This document shows positions 46,905 to 56,905 of a stretch of DNA of 64,000 nt, piece after piece. The DNA comes from Methylophilus sp. DW102 (GTDB taxonomy: Bacteria; Pseudomonadota; Gammaproteobacteria; Burkholderiales; Methylophilaceae): assembly GCF_037076555.1 (NCBI RefSeq), contig NZ_AP029023.1, positions 2,232,001 through 2,296,000 on the forward strand, given 5' to 3'. Position 1 is the first letter of the stretch. Every line of letters begins with the position of its first letter. The notes below the pieces were generated by a model that had not been told where the DNA came from, searched no databases, and saw only the letters and a program-made list of their open reading frames with translations. Position numbers and translations under genes: made by a program.

Positions 46905-46981
46905 TGGGGAGTCGCCAAGCTGGTTAAGGCACCGGATTTTGATTCCGGCATGCGAAGGTTCGAATCCTTCCTCCTCAGCCA
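46905..46981 (+). tRNA. tRNA-Gln (anticodon TTG)
   Basis: Cloverleaf with acceptor stem TGGGGAG/CTCCTCA (one G-U pair), anticodon stem CCGGA-TTTTGAT-TCCGG, T arm GAAGG-TTCGAAT-CCTTC and encoded CCA end. Confidence 0.97.
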
Positions 46982-46985
46982 AACA

Positions 46986-47026
46986 TAAGCGTGTAGATTT
47001 TACGATTTACACGCTTAAATTTTTTA
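46986..47026 (+). terminator. Terminator after tRNA-Gln
   Basis: Ten-bp stem TAAGCGTGTA/TACACGCTTA with a 12-base loop, followed by AATTTTTTA. Confidence 0.8.
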
Positions 47027-47090
47027 TAGCGCCCAGCCAAGCGCATGGGCGCAGGTTTCAAGACATCGTCATCGCAAAAAGGGTACAACG

Positions 47091-48041
47091 TTGAGTAACG
47101 CCAACATGATGGTATTTACCGGCAACGCCAATCCGGTACTGGCACAAGAAGTGGCTCAGCATTTGGGCATTGAATTGGGGCGTGCCGATGTCGGCCGTTT
47201 TTCTGACGGTGAAATCATGCTGGAACTGCTGGAAAACGTGCGTGGCCGCGATGTGTTTGTGCTGCAATCCACGAGCTACCCGACCAATGACAGCCTGATG
47301 GAAGTCATGGTCATGGTGGATGCACTGCGCCGCTCATCCGCCGGCCGCATTACCGCTGCCATTCCTTATTTGGGTTATTCACGCCAGGACAGACGCCCAC
47401 GCTCTGCCCGTGTTGCCATTACGGCCAAAGTAGTGGCCAACATGCTGACCAGTGTCGGTGTGAACCGTTTACTGACGATGGATTTGCACTCTGATCAGAT
47501 TCAGGGCTTCTTTGATATCCCGGTCGACAATATTTATGCCACGCCGATTTTGCTTGATGATCTGGTCACGCTGAATCACGAAAACCTGGTCGTGGTCTCG
47601 CCAGACGTGGGCGGTGTGGTGCGCGCGCGTGCTGCGGCCAAACAGCTGAATGCGGATTTGGCAATTATCGACAAACGCCGCCCCAAGGCCAATGTGGCCA
47701 AGGTGATGAACATTATCGGCGAGGTTGAAGGCCGCACCTGCGTCATCATGGACGACATGGTAGACACCGCTAACACCTTGTGTGAAGCTGCCGCTGCATT
47801 GAAAGATCGCGGGGCGACCAAGGTGGTGGCTTATGCCACCCACCCGGTCTTGTCCGGGGGCGCGGGTCAGCGCATTTCTGCTTCAGCACTGGATGAGCTG
47901 GTCGTTACCAACACCATCGCGCTGAATGCAGAGGCGCAAGCCTGCAGCAAAATCCGCCAACTGAGTGCGGCACCATTGCTGGCAGAAACCATCAAACGGA
48001 TTAGCCAGGAAGAATCTGTGTCTTCCCTGTTTATGGATTAA
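47091..48041 (+). CDS. prs: Ribose-phosphate pyrophosphokinase Prs
   Basis: The 316-residue enzyme makes PRPP. Motifs are [30 protein letters not shown] (ATP loop), [19 protein letters not shown] (PRPP synthetase signature) and [14 protein letters not shown] (ribose-phosphate loop). The start is a TTG with AAGGG 7 bases upstream; an ATG five codons in is the alternative. Confidence 0.97.
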   Translation: MSNANMMVFTGNANPVLAQEVAQHLGIELGRADVGRFSDGEIMLELLENVRGRDVFVLQSTSYPTNDSLMEVMVMVDALRRSSAGRITAAIPYLGYSRQDRRPRSARVAITAKVVANMLTSVGVNRLLTMDLHSDQIQGFFDIPVDNIYATPILLDDLVTLNHENLVVVSPDVGGVVRARAAAKQLNADLAIIDKRRPKANVAKVMNIIGEVEGRTCVIMDDMVDTANTLCEAAAALKDRGATKVVAYATHPVLSGGAGQRISASALDELVVTNTIALNAEAQACSKIRQLSAAPLLAETIKRISQEESVSSLFMD

Positions 48042-48153
48042 CCGTCTATAAATTATTTTTCTTGATACATGAATTAAGTTTTTGTGCTGCAAGCTGGTCG
48101 CGGCTTGCAGTTTTTAGTGCAGTACCGCCTTCGGGCGTTTTTAGGAGTCTCAT

Positions 48154-48762
48154 ATGAGTATCGAAATTAAAGCCGTCAAACGTGACGTTAAAGGTACGGG
48201 TGCGAGCCGCCGCCTGCGTCGCGCTGGCAACGTGCCTGGTGTTGTTTATGGTGGCGATCAAGCTGCTGTGTCTATCGAGTTGGACCACAAAGAATTGTTC
48301 ATGCAATTCCGTCACGAAGCGTTCCACGCTTCCATCCTGAGCCTGGTGCTGGATGGCAAAGCTGAAAGCGTTTTGTTGCGTGACTACCAACTGCACCCAG
48401 TACGCAATACCATTCAGCACATCGATTTCCAGCGCGTATCCGCGACTGAGAAAATCCACGTGAAAGTGCCTTTCCACTTTGTGAACGAAGAAGTGGCCCC
48501 TGGCGTTAAAACAGGCGGCGGCACCATTTCACACATCCAGACTGAAGCTGACGTTAGCTGCCTGGCTAAAGATTTGCCAGAGTTTATCGAAGTGGACCTG
48601 GGCAACCTGGAAGCGGGTCACGCCATCCACCTGTCAGAAATCAAACTGCCAAAAGGCATCGAGTTTGTACAACTGGCTCACGGTGATGACGCGGCTGTGG
48701 TTTCCATTGCCAAACCACGCGGTGGTAGCGACGAAGCAGCAGAAGAAACCCCTGCTGCTTAA
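48154..48762 (+). CDS. rplY: 50S ribosomal protein L25 (Ctc form)
   Basis: The 202-residue long form combines the N-terminal 5S-rRNA-binding L25 domain (IEIKAVKRDVKGTGASRRLR, RDYQLHPVRNTIQHIDFQRV) with the C-terminal TL5/Ctc domain (PGVKTGGGTISHIQTEADV, AIHLSEIKLPKGIEF). TAGGAG precedes the ATG. It sits between prs and pth as in most betaproteobacteria. Confidence 0.97.
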   Translation: MSIEIKAVKRDVKGTGASRRLRRAGNVPGVVYGGDQAAVSIELDHKELFMQFRHEAFHASILSLVLDGKAESVLLRDYQLHPVRNTIQHIDFQRVSATEKIHVKVPFHFVNEEVAPGVKTGGGTISHIQTEADVSCLAKDLPEFIEVDLGNLEAGHAIHLSEIKLPKGIEFVQLAHGDDAAVVSIAKPRGGSDEAAEETPAA

Positions 48763-48790
48763 GTGGCTCAGGCGGTTATCCGCTACAATG

Positions 48791-48820
48791 AACGCGCACA
48801 GTCATGTGCGCGTTTTTTTT
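48791..48820 (+). terminator. Terminator between rplY and pth
   Basis: AACGCGCAC-AGTCAT-GTGCGCGTT stem-loop with a run of eight T. Confidence 0.9.
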
Positions 48821-48861
48821 GGTGCGTATCGCACCCTCCTACATTTGCTTAGCGTGTGAAT

Positions 48862-49434
48862 ATGAGTGGAATAAAACTGATTGCAGGCCTTGGTAACCCT
48901 GGCGATAAATACACCATGACCCGCCACAATGCGGGCTTCTGGTTTGTAGACCTGCTGGCACAACAATCCGGTAGCCGCCTGACGGCCGAGGCCAAACTGT
49001 TTGGTATCGCCGGCAAATGGCAACCGCATGGCGACAAATGGTTACTGAAACCAACCACGTTTATGAACGCCAGCGGCAAAGCTGTCGCCGCCATCGCCCA
49101 TTACTACAAGATTTCCCCGGCCGAAATTCTGATCGTGCATGACGAACTGGATTTGCCGCCTGGCCAGGCCAAGCTCAAGTTCGGCGGCGGTCATGGCGGT
49201 CACAATGGCTTGCGCGATATTCATGCTGCGCTAGGCACGCCGGATTACTGGCGTTTACGTCTGGGGATCGGCCACCCTGGCAACAAGGCAGAAGTCGTCA
49301 ATTTTGTATTAAAAGCCGCCAGCAAGGATGAGCAGCAAGCCATCGATGACAGCCTGATTAAAGCCAGTGGCATCAGCGAATTATTGGCGCAAGGCCAGTT
49401 TGAAAAAGCCATGCTGCAGTTGCACAGCAAATAA
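48862..49434 (+). CDS. pth: Peptidyl-tRNA hydrolase Pth
   Basis: The 190-residue enzyme recycles peptidyl-tRNA. Motifs are LIAGLGNPGDKYTMTRHNAGF (catalytic His included), PTTFMNASGKAV, VHDELDLPPGQAKLKFGGG and GHNGLRDI. The ATG at 48862 is used; an in-frame GTG two codons up is weaker. Confidence 0.97.
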   Translation: MSGIKLIAGLGNPGDKYTMTRHNAGFWFVDLLAQQSGSRLTAEAKLFGIAGKWQPHGDKWLLKPTTFMNASGKAVAAIAHYYKISPAEILIVHDELDLPPGQAKLKFGGGHGGHNGLRDIHAALGTPDYWRLRLGIGHPGNKAEVVNFVLKAASKDEQQAIDDSLIKASGISELLAQGQFEKAMLQLHSK

Positions 49435-49447
49435 CTCTGACGCCAAT

Positions 49448-52222
49448 CTATGGATGGCGTGTAGAAATGACGGTTTGGCGTTGCCATGCCTGATACCAGG
49501 CCACAAAATCCTCAGTGCGCAATGGCGGTGAGAAATAATAGCCCTGGCCAAAATCACAACCCATCTCCTGCAAGATGCGTAACTGGCGCAGGTTTTCGAT
49601 GCCCTCGGCAATCACCTGCATGCCCAGGCTGTGGGCCATGACGATAATGGCCTGGCACAAGGCACCATCTTGACTGGAAACCCCCAATTCACGCACAAAT
49701 GAACGGTCAATCTTGACGTAATCAATGGAGAATTTTTTCAGGTAGGACAACGCAGAATAGCCGGTACCAAAATCATCGAGAGCCACTTGCACCCCCGCTT
49801 GCCGGTATTGCGCCAACCGCTCACTGACGTGCGTGTTGGCATCCAACAGCAAGCGCTCGGTAATCTCAATCACCACCATGCCATTGAATTCAGGGTGCTG
49901 CCCCATCTCTGACAACCAGTCCTCCTGCTTGCGATGATCCGGCGCAAATTGCACAGGCGACTTGTTAATCGCCATCTGAAACTGCGGATGCAAGGACAGT
50001 CGCCAGGATTTGCATTGCGCAATGGCGGTTTTAAATACCCACTCCCCAATCGGCGCAATCAGCAGGTTATCTTCGGCAATGCCAATAAACTCCATGGGCG
50101 GAATCAGTCCCTTGACCGGATGCTGCCAGCGCAACAACGCCTCGGCCTTGACCACCTGGTTGGTTTGCAAATTCACCACAGGCTGGTACTCAAGAAAAAA
50201 CTCCTGGTTGGTGATCGCCTGGCGCAAGTCGTGCGACAAGCGCATGCGGTTTTCAGCGTGCTGCTGCATGCGTGGCGTAAAGTAGGTAAAGCAGTTGCCG
50301 CCTTTTTGCTTGGACGCATACATGGCCTGATCCACCCGCTTCATCAGATCTTCTTTATTGCTGGCATCATCCGGAAAAATGGCAATCCCCAGACTGGAAG
50401 ACACATAAGCCAGCGTATCATCCAGCTGAAACGGTTGCGACAAGGTCTGCAATACACGCTGCGCCAGGGCCTCAACATAGCCCGCAGTGGCATCGCCGAG
50501 CATGAGCACAAACTCATCGCCGCCCAGGCGAGCAACCAGATCCTTGTTGCCGACACAGGCCGACAAGCGTTTACCCGCCTGCATCAGCAAACGGTCGCCC
50601 TGATCATGCCCCTGTGTATCATTGACCTCTTTGAACCGGTCCAAATCGAGAAAGATAATGGCCAACTTCTGGCTGCTGCTTTTAATCGTTAACAGCGCCT
50701 GCTCCAGGCGCTCGAAAAACATGCGCCGATTAGGCAAGCCAGTCAGCGTATCCACATTGGCGAACTGCCAGACCACCTCTTCTGATTGCTTGATCTTGGA
50801 GATATCGGCCAGCGTGCCCAGAATCCGTGTCGGCTTGCCCGCCTCGTCACGCATCAGTACCATGCCCCGGTCAAACACCCACTTCCAACTGCCATCCTTG
50901 CAGAGCATGCGGTATTCAATCGCATACTGCTCACGTTCGCCATCCAGCACCTGCTGTTGCAGGGCTTGTACTGACTCGATATCTTCCGGATGAATCCGCT
51001 GTTGCCAGGTGGCCGGGTTATGCGCCAGTTCATGCGGCGCAAAACCAAACATTCTTTTCCAGTGATCAGAAAACACCACGCGCGACTCGGTCACATTCCA
51101 GTCCCAGACACCATCGCCGGTGCTTTCCATGGCAAACTTCCAGCGCTGCTCACTACTGGTCAAGGCCTGGCTATATTTTTCAACGGTTTCACGTGCACGG
51201 CTGCGCACCATGGATAAATAGGCGAGCCCCGCCAGCAACACGCTGGTCAGCACGCCCATCACGGCGACCTGATTGGCCTCGCGCAAATCAGTGACCGCCT
51301 CAAAGGCCGGGGTAGACCGCGCGCGCATACTCCACAAATGGCCATGCATATTCATGGTTTGTGCGGCGCTAAAGCGGGCGGCATGCTCATGGGGATGTGC
51401 CTCCTCCTCGCTCGGGCTATGGTAAAGCGGTGTCTGCCCCTCTTTGCCATTCAAATCAAACACATCAAAATGCACTTGCCGCAGCTCGACCACCTGCAAG
51501 GCCTCAGCCAAAAAGGCATGGACATCAAAGCGCAAAAACACCCAGCCGTTCAACATGCGACGGCGATCCGTCTCAGAAATCTCATCCGGCCGCCCGTGGT
51601 ACACCGGCGCATGCAAGAAATACGGATGCCCCATCTGCGGACTACCCGTAGACTGGCCCGACATCACGATTTGCTGAGTTTCGCTGGCTTGCAGCAAATC
51701 AGCACGCAGCCGCGCATCCAGAAAGGTATTCTTAAGCAAAATTTCCTGATTCTGGTCATTCCGCGGCTCAATATACAGCACCGGCGCCAGCTCATCATCG
51801 CCCTGCACAAACTCAAGCCTGGCGAGCAGGCTTTTCACAGGCGTTTCCAGGTCTTTAAACGTCTCTGGATAATTGAGGTGGATGTACTTGATAAAGCCTA
51901 TTGCATTCAAGCTGCCGTACTGGTCACTTTGCGTGTAATCATTGACATACTCGCGGAATTCTTTGGAAGAAACAAACTGCGAAGAAAGATAAAGATGCTC
52001 AACCCCGGTCAACACCTCGCGGTAAGCGTCCATACGGTGCTGGACAGCCTCGGACGCTGACAACACCGCCTGCCGGAACTTGACCGCCTGCAAGGCTTCC
52101 GCATGCTCACGAGCATTCATCCACAGCAAAACAGTCAGCTGCAAGCCGCAAGCCAAAATCACCAGTGCCAGCCAGCGCGAGGTCAGCAGTTGCTGCCATG
52201 ATGCAATTCGAATACGAAACAT
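49448..52222 (-). CDS. CHASE-PAS-GGDEF-EAL membrane protein
   Basis: The 924-residue protein has an N-terminal membrane helix, an extracytoplasmic CHASE sensor domain (about 70-300), a second helix (about 325-345), a PAS/PAC domain (about 360-490), a GGDEF domain with intact GGDEF (RLGGDEFVLML) but no RxxD I-site, and an EAL domain starting KAEALLRWQHP with the DDFGTGYSALSYL loop. It may make or degrade cyclic di-GMP; motifs for both activities are present. It is convergent with pth, with only 13 bp between the stops. Confidence 0.94.
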   Translation of the reverse strand: MFRIRIASWQQLLTSRWLALVILACGLQLTVLLWMNAREHAEALQAVKFRQAVLSASEAVQHRMDAYREVLTGVEHLYLSSQFVSSKEFREYVNDYTQSDQYGSLNAIGFIKYIHLNYPETFKDLETPVKSLLARLEFVQGDDELAPVLYIEPRNDQNQEILLKNTFLDARLRADLLQASETQQIVMSGQSTGSPQMGHPYFLHAPVYHGRPDEISETDRRRMLNGWVFLRFDVHAFLAEALQVVELRQVHFDVFDLNGKEGQTPLYHSPSEEEAHPHEHAARFSAAQTMNMHGHLWSMRARSTPAFEAVTDLREANQVAVMGVLTSVLLAGLAYLSMVRSRARETVEKYSQALTSSEQRWKFAMESTGDGVWDWNVTESRVVFSDHWKRMFGFAPHELAHNPATWQQRIHPEDIESVQALQQQVLDGEREQYAIEYRMLCKDGSWKWVFDRGMVLMRDEAGKPTRILGTLADISKIKQSEEVVWQFANVDTLTGLPNRRMFFERLEQALLTIKSSSQKLAIIFLDLDRFKEVNDTQGHDQGDRLLMQAGKRLSACVGNKDLVARLGGDEFVLMLGDATAGYVEALAQRVLQTLSQPFQLDDTLAYVSSSLGIAIFPDDASNKEDLMKRVDQAMYASKQKGGNCFTYFTPRMQQHAENRMRLSHDLRQAITNQEFFLEYQPVVNLQTNQVVKAEALLRWQHPVKGLIPPMEFIGIAEDNLLIAPIGEWVFKTAIAQCKSWRLSLHPQFQMAINKSPVQFAPDHRKQEDWLSEMGQHPEFNGMVVIEITERLLLDANTHVSERLAQYRQAGVQVALDDFGTGYSALSYLKKFSIDYVKIDRSFVRELGVSSQDGALCQAIIVMAHSLGMQVIAEGIENLRQLRILQEMGCDFGQGYYFSPPLRTEDFVAWYQAWQRQTVISTRHP

Positions 52223-52439
52223 CTATCCTCCTTCGTCAGGAAGTCGCATGACACACACCAGCATCCCCCGGTCATGCGATGAATTTATTTTTGAGTTTAA
52301 AAGTTAATCCTGTTCAGGATTTAAGTCAAATCAAGATTGTTTCTAGCTCTATCTTGTGACTAACGGTAAAATATTGGTTTTATTGACTCTTTGCCGCAAC
52401 TTCACACTGCGGCAATTCTCACGCTAAGGTTCATCCATT

Positions 52440-53525
52440 ATGAAATGCGGTATTGTCGGCCTGCCTAATGTAGGCAAATCCACCCTGTTTAACGCCATCA
52501 CCAAAGCGGGCATCGCCGCAGAGAACTATCCTTTCTGCACGATTGAGCCGAATGTCGGCATCGTAGAAGTCCCCGACCAGCGCATGCAACCACTGATCGA
52601 CATCGTCAAACCACAAAAAACTCAACCAGCCATTGTAGAGTTCGTCGACATTGCCGGCCTGGTGGCTGGTGCATCCAAAGGCGAAGGTCTGGGCAACAAG
52701 TTCCTCGCCAATATCCGTGAAACCGACGCCATTGCCCACGTGGTGCGCTGCTTTGAAGATGGCAACGTCATTCACGTCGCAGGCAAGGTAGACCCACTCG
52801 CCGACATTGAAGTCATCAACACCGAACTGGCACTGGCCGACATGGAAACTGTCGAAAAAACCATGCAACGCGAAGGCAAAAAAGCCAAGAGCGGCGACAA
52901 AGACGCCATTGCCCTGATCAAAGTGCTGGATAAAGTGCTGCCCTGCCTCAACGAAGCCAAAGCTGTGCGCACCCTCAATCTGGATGCCGAAGAACTCAAC
53001 CTGCTCAAACCGTTGTGTCTGATTACCGTCAAACCCGTGATGTACATCACCAACGTGACCGAAGACGGCTTTGAAAACAACCCGCATTTAGACAAAGTGC
53101 TTGCCTTGGCCAAAACCGAAAAAGCCCCCGTTGTCACCATCTGCGCCAAAATTGAAGGCGAAATCGCTGAGCTGGACGATGCCGATAAACTCGAATTCTT
53201 ACAAGAACTTGGACAAGAAGAACCCGGCCTCAACCGCGTCATTCGCGCCGCCTATGACCTGCTGGGCCTGCAAACCTACTTCACCGCCGGCGTACAAGAA
53301 GTGCGCGCCTGGACTGTGAAAAAAGGCGCGACCGCCCCACAAGCCGCTGGCGTCATCCACACCGATTTTGAACGTGGCTTTATCCGCGCCGAAGTGATTG
53401 CCTACAATGATTACGTGCAATACAAAGGCGAAAAAGGCGCACAAGAAGCCGGTAAAATGCGCCTCGAAGGCAAAGAGTACATTGTGCAAGACGGCGACGT
53501 CATGCACTTCAGATTCAACGTCTAA
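52440..53525 (+). CDS. ychF: Redox-regulated ATPase YchF
   Basis: The 361-residue Obg-family P-loop protein shows [15 protein letters not shown] (G1), [32 protein letters not shown] (G3) and a C-terminal TGS-like domain ([20 protein letters not shown]). YchF prefers ATP over GTP and binds ribosomes. A terminator follows. Confidence 0.97.
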   Translation: MKCGIVGLPNVGKSTLFNAITKAGIAAENYPFCTIEPNVGIVEVPDQRMQPLIDIVKPQKTQPAIVEFVDIAGLVAGASKGEGLGNKFLANIRETDAIAHVVRCFEDGNVIHVAGKVDPLADIEVINTELALADMETVEKTMQREGKKAKSGDKDAIALIKVLDKVLPCLNEAKAVRTLNLDAEELNLLKPLCLITVKPVMYITNVTEDGFENNPHLDKVLALAKTEKAPVVTICAKIEGEIAELDDADKLEFLQELGQEEPGLNRVIRAAYDLLGLQTYFTAGVQEVRAWTVKKGATAPQAAGVIHTDFERGFIRAEVIAYNDYVQYKGEKGAQEAGKMRLEGKEYIVQDGDVMHFRFNV

Positions 53526-53547
53526 CCCAGCATCAGGCAAAAAATCA

Positions 53548-53574
53548 AAGGCTGGAGATTTCCAGCCTTTTTTA
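53548..53574 (+). terminator. Terminator of ychF
   Basis: AAGGCTGGA-GATT-TCCAGCCTT stem-loop and T-run, 22 bases after the stop. It also faces the convergent HD-GYP gene. Confidence 0.88.
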
Positions 53575-53578
53575 TGCC

Positions 53579-54190
53579 TCACGACGCCTTGAACTCGGCA
53601 TAGCGTGGATCATGAATCACCTTAACAAACCGCTGGAACAAATCGGGATCCAACTTGCTGCCAGACTCACTCTCCATAATGCGCAAAATTTCATCATGTG
53701 GCCGCGCCTCCTGATACACGCGCCGCACCGCCATTGCATCATAGTTATCCACCACCGTCACAATGCGTGACAATAACGGGAACGCCTCTCCAGCCAAACG
53801 ATCAGGATAACCGCTACCATCAAACCACTCATGGTGATGACGCACGACTTGCGCAACCTTATTCGCCTCATTATGCGCATAAGCTGCAATCAGATTGGCC
53901 CCCACCTCAGGGTGCACCTGCATGATGGCCCGGTCATCAGCATCCAGCCGGGTTGGCTTCATCAACACCGCATCTGGCACCACAATCTTGCCAATATCAT
54001 GCAAACAAGCCCCCAGCTCCAACGCATCCAGCTCTTGGCTGGTTAAGCCAATATCCAGCCCTATCCCTCTCGAAAGCGCCATTACCCGGTCACTATGCAA
54101 ACGTGTATAAGCATCGCGCAGTCGCAACGCATCGGCAAATACCTTGCTCAAATGCAATACGCCGCTATGCTTGCTTGCAGGCTCGCTCAT
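53579..54190 (-). CDS. HD-GYP-type phosphohydrolase
   Basis: The 203-residue protein consists almost only of an HD-GYP domain, with HDIGK at 64-68 and HHHEWFDGSGYP at 118-129. This is the pattern of cyclic-di-GMP phosphodiesterases; no sensor or receiver domain is attached. It may work with the cyclases encoded in this window, which is inference. Confidence 0.9.
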   Translation of the reverse strand: MSEPASKHSGVLHLSKVFADALRLRDAYTRLHSDRVMALSRGIGLDIGLTSQELDALELGACLHDIGKIVVPDAVLMKPTRLDADDRAIMQVHPEVGANLIAAYAHNEANKVAQVVRHHHEWFDGSGYPDRLAGEAFPLLSRIVTVVDNYDAMAVRRVYQEARPHDEILRIMESESGSKLDPDLFQRFVKVIHDPRYAEFKAS

Positions 54191-54308
54191 CCTTTTCCCG
54201 GTCTTTTAATAGGTTTAAGTTTTAGCATACTCCCAAAACTAAACGGATGAAAACCCTACCACCCCGCAATTCAAGAAAATGCGTAGTAAAAAAGGTCACA
54301 AAGGAATG

Positions 54309-54337
54309 TTGTCGTGCCCTGATACAACTGCTATAAT
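54309..54337 (+). promoter_or_regulatory. Promoter of tRNA-Met
   Basis: TTGTCG (54309-54314) and a perfect TATAAT (54332-54337) separated by 17 bp, 17 bp before the tRNA. Confidence 0.85.
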
Positions 54338-54354
54338 CGCGGTCTTTCAAATCT

Positions 54355-54431
54355 GGTGATGTAGCTCAGCTGGTTAGAGCACAGGATTCATAATCCTGGG
54401 GTCGAGGGTTCAAGTCCCTCTTTCACCACCA
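54355..54431 (+). tRNA. tRNA-Met (elongator, anticodon CAT)
   Basis: Cloverleaf with D arm GCTC-AGCTGGTTA-GAGC, anticodon arm CAGGA-TTCATAA-TCCTG, T arm GAGGG-TTCAAGT-CCCTC and encoded CCA. The acceptor stem GGTGATG/TTTCACC has a T-T mismatch at pair 6-67 and a G-T wobble at 7-66, which is unusual. C-A-G-G-A in the anticodon arm and absence of an initiator GGG/CCC pattern favour the elongator. Confidence 0.92.
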
Positions 54432-54440
54432 ATACCTAAG

Positions 54441-54470
54441 CGGCCTCCAGAGATGGGGGCCGTTTTCTTT
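54441..54470 (+). terminator. Terminator after tRNA-Met
   Basis: CGGCCTCC (54441-54448) pairs with GGGGGCCG (54455-54462), followed by TTTTCTTTT. Confidence 0.8.
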
Positions 54471-54568
54471 TATACACTTCTTCACATTAGTAGCCACGTA
54501 GTAGCCATTCGTATATTCTAATCGCAACAATATATTTTAAAAATAAATTCTTTTGTGTGAGGTGCTTG

Positions 54569-56536
54569 ATGATTGAGTTCACAGAAATTTTCAATAATGA
54601 ATATGCTAAAACTGCGATTAATACTTTGATAAAAAGCGCAGTCGAAAAAGGCTTAAAAGGATTAAAGAAAAATATTGAGCCAATAAAAGAGGCTTTAGGA
54701 TACAGGCTACAAGACTATATCGAGTTTCAAAAGGACAGATATAAGTGTCTGAATACGATTGTTTTTAATCAAAAAATATCTCTCGAAGAAATTTATATTC
54801 CCCTTACTCTAGTGTCGGAAGTTGAGGATTTGAATGGAAAAAGAAAAGAAATTCCAGTATCAAAATTTGATTTGGACTTTTTGCCGAAACACCCTAGAGT
54901 TCTAATTACTGATAACGCAGGAATGGGAAAATCAACAATACTCAAATTTCTATTATTGAAATGTATTGAGTCTGAATATGCTATACCAGTTTTTTTAGAG
55001 TTACGTCATCTTGCCTCTTCAAAAAGTATAATCGACACCATAATTAATCAACTAAATATAGTCTCAACAACAAAAAAATATAGTGATGAACTTGAACTGT
55101 CAAAATCCTACATTGAGCGAATTATAAAAAACGGAGACTTTATTTTCTTTTTTGATGGTTATGATGAAATTCCATTCAAAGATAGAGAGGAAATAACAGT
55201 AGCTATTAAAGAATTCATCTCCAAAAATCAAAGAAATATATTTGTTATAAGTTCACGAAAAGAGAGTGGGCTAGCTTCTTTTTCAGGCTTTGATAGCTTT
55301 TCAATAAGACCATTAAAAAAGACGGAGTCATATCAATTAATAAGAAAATATGACAATGATGGTGAGAAGTCCTCTCAGTTAATTGAAAAATTGGAGAACA
55401 AAGAATATTCGGGAATAAACGAATATTTGAAAAATCCGTTACTTTGTACCCTTTTGTACAGGTGTTATGAATACAAACAGAATCTACCATTAAAAAAACA
55501 TGTTTTTTACAGGCAAGTGTTCGATGCCCTATTTGATTGGCATGACGCAACTAAAGATGGTTACAACACTCGACAAAAGCTTTCCAAGCTAGACCTAGAC
55601 AGCTTTCACAGAGTATTAAGGCTTGTAGGATTCATTTCAGTGATGCACGGCAAATTTGAAGCTGATAAAGATACTGTTCTTGATTGGATTCGAGAGTCGA
55701 AAAGAATATGTTCAGATTTAACTTTTTCTGAAAGTGATTTTCTTGATGACTGCGTTCGAGCCGTACCTGTACTGATTCAAGAGGGAACCAACTATAGATG
55801 GTCGCATAAATCACTTTCTGAATACTTTGCTGCTCAATTTCTCTGTACTGAGGGTAAATCTGAGCTGACCAAAATTCTTAATGAAATATTGGCATCTGAA
55901 GATCTCAGTAAATTTTCAAACGTTATTGAACAAATCTATGATATTGAACCAGCCATATTCAGAGAAGTTTTTGTTGCACCTATGGCGGAGTCCTTCAGGG
56001 AATACTGTTCAAACACCTACAAGGGTATGAACACAAAAATCTCCAACGAAAGTTTGCAACTGAGAAAAACGCTTACTTTTTCAAAGCAAATATATATTGC
56101 CAGAGCCACAGATAAAAACATCCATAGCTTCCTCGATGGGTCTCTTGATGAAAGTTATTTCCACAGAATCGGACTTTTTCATGTAGGGGATAAGCAAAGG
56201 TTCTTCTACTTCGAATCAGGGAATAAATTCCAAGATATCATTGATATATTAGCTACCAAGAAAGATCCACTTGTAACGTCGACAACCAAATTAAATAGAG
56301 ACAATAAAATTAAGAGGCTGGTCAAGTTAACTGCAAAAAGTCGTATTAATGTCAATGATGATCCTGAAAACGTACTGAATGATTTGAGAAACTTTGATGT
56401 CGTTAATTCAGTAATCTTAAGATCCGATAAATACATTTTAGATGCTGATAGAGTTCTTAACTATCAATTTGAAAATAGTCAAAATAAAGTCGCAACTTTA
56501 GCCAGTTGCTTACTAAAAAATTTAAAACCTCAATGA
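54569..56536 (+). CDS. NACHT-domain NTPase, candidate phage-defence (STAND) protein
   Basis: The 655-residue protein has a helical N-terminal region (1-100), a NACHT nucleotide-binding domain with Walker A DNAGMGKST (115-123) and the NACHT-type Walker B FIFFFDGYDE (191-200), a winged-helix region and the post-NACHT marker RWSHKSLSEYFAAQFL (410-425). The C-terminal 230 residues have no family I recognise. Bacterial NACHT proteins act in anti-phage immunity: the C-terminus usually senses and the N-terminus kills. No nuclease or other effector is obvious at this N-terminus. AGGT lies 5 bases before the ATG. The gene is far AT-richer than its neighbours and lies directly behind tRNA-Met, both signs of transfer. 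No integrase is present. Confidence 0.82.
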   Translation: MIEFTEIFNNEYAKTAINTLIKSAVEKGLKGLKKNIEPIKEALGYRLQDYIEFQKDRYKCLNTIVFNQKISLEEIYIPLTLVSEVEDLNGKRKEIPVSKFDLDFLPKHPRVLITDNAGMGKSTILKFLLLKCIESEYAIPVFLELRHLASSKSIIDTIINQLNIVSTTKKYSDELELSKSYIERIIKNGDFIFFFDGYDEIPFKDREEITVAIKEFISKNQRNIFVISSRKESGLASFSGFDSFSIRPLKKTESYQLIRKYDNDGEKSSQLIEKLENKEYSGINEYLKNPLLCTLLYRCYEYKQNLPLKKHVFYRQVFDALFDWHDATKDGYNTRQKLSKLDLDSFHRVLRLVGFISVMHGKFEADKDTVLDWIRESKRICSDLTFSESDFLDDCVRAVPVLIQEGTNYRWSHKSLSEYFAAQFLCTEGKSELTKILNEILASEDLSKFSNVIEQIYDIEPAIFREVFVAPMAESFREYCSNTYKGMNTKISNESLQLRKTLTFSKQIYIARATDKNIHSFLDGSLDESYFHRIGLFHVGDKQRFFYFESGNKFQDIIDILATKKDPLVTSTTKLNRDNKIKRLVKLTAKSRINVNDDPENVLNDLRNFDVVNSVILRSDKYILDADRVLNYQFENSQNKVATLASCLLKNLKPQ

Positions 56537-56855
56537 TTTTCTGACCGTACTTAAATGTCCTTTGCACAACTGGTCAGTATAGAGGCTGCAAGTACAACGA
56601 TAAAATAGTTAAATTGGGAGATGAGGCCAGACATTATTGTTATCCTTATTATTAAATTTGTTATCAAATCACTAAGTGATCTAACGATTTTTATCACCAA
56701 AGGATACAACTAGTTTAACGTACAATCAATCGTGCTCTCTCTGTTTGAGGAGCTACTGCTTTGGCTTACCACCTGATGGTGAACTCTGTTATCGATCTTA
56801 AAATCATGATGGAGAACTCTCATGTCTTATAGTAAAACAGGCACCTCCTTCAAAC
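56537..56855. other. Gene-free region between the NACHT gene and the pqqA cassette
   Basis: About 320 AT-rich bases with no convincing frame. No copy of the tRNA-Met 3' end, which could mark an attachment site, was found by eye. Confidence 0.4.
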
Positions 56856-56884
56856 AAAAAACCCGACACTTGGTCGGGTTTTTG
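56856..56884 (-). terminator. Terminator of pqqA copy 1
   Basis: On the minus strand, AACCCGAC-CAAGT-GTCGGGTT is followed by TTTT. Between it and the pqqA stop lies a TTTTAGC/GCTAAAA hairpin also present at copy 2. Confidence 0.85.
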
Positions 56885-56905
56885 TCATTTTAGCCTCAGC
56901 TAAAA

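Noticed and set aside
54489..54512. Tandem TAGTAGCCA units behind tRNA-Met as a phage attachment site
   Set aside because: Two 9-base units do not match the tRNA 3' end, and no second copy bounding an island was found by eye; no integrase is present.
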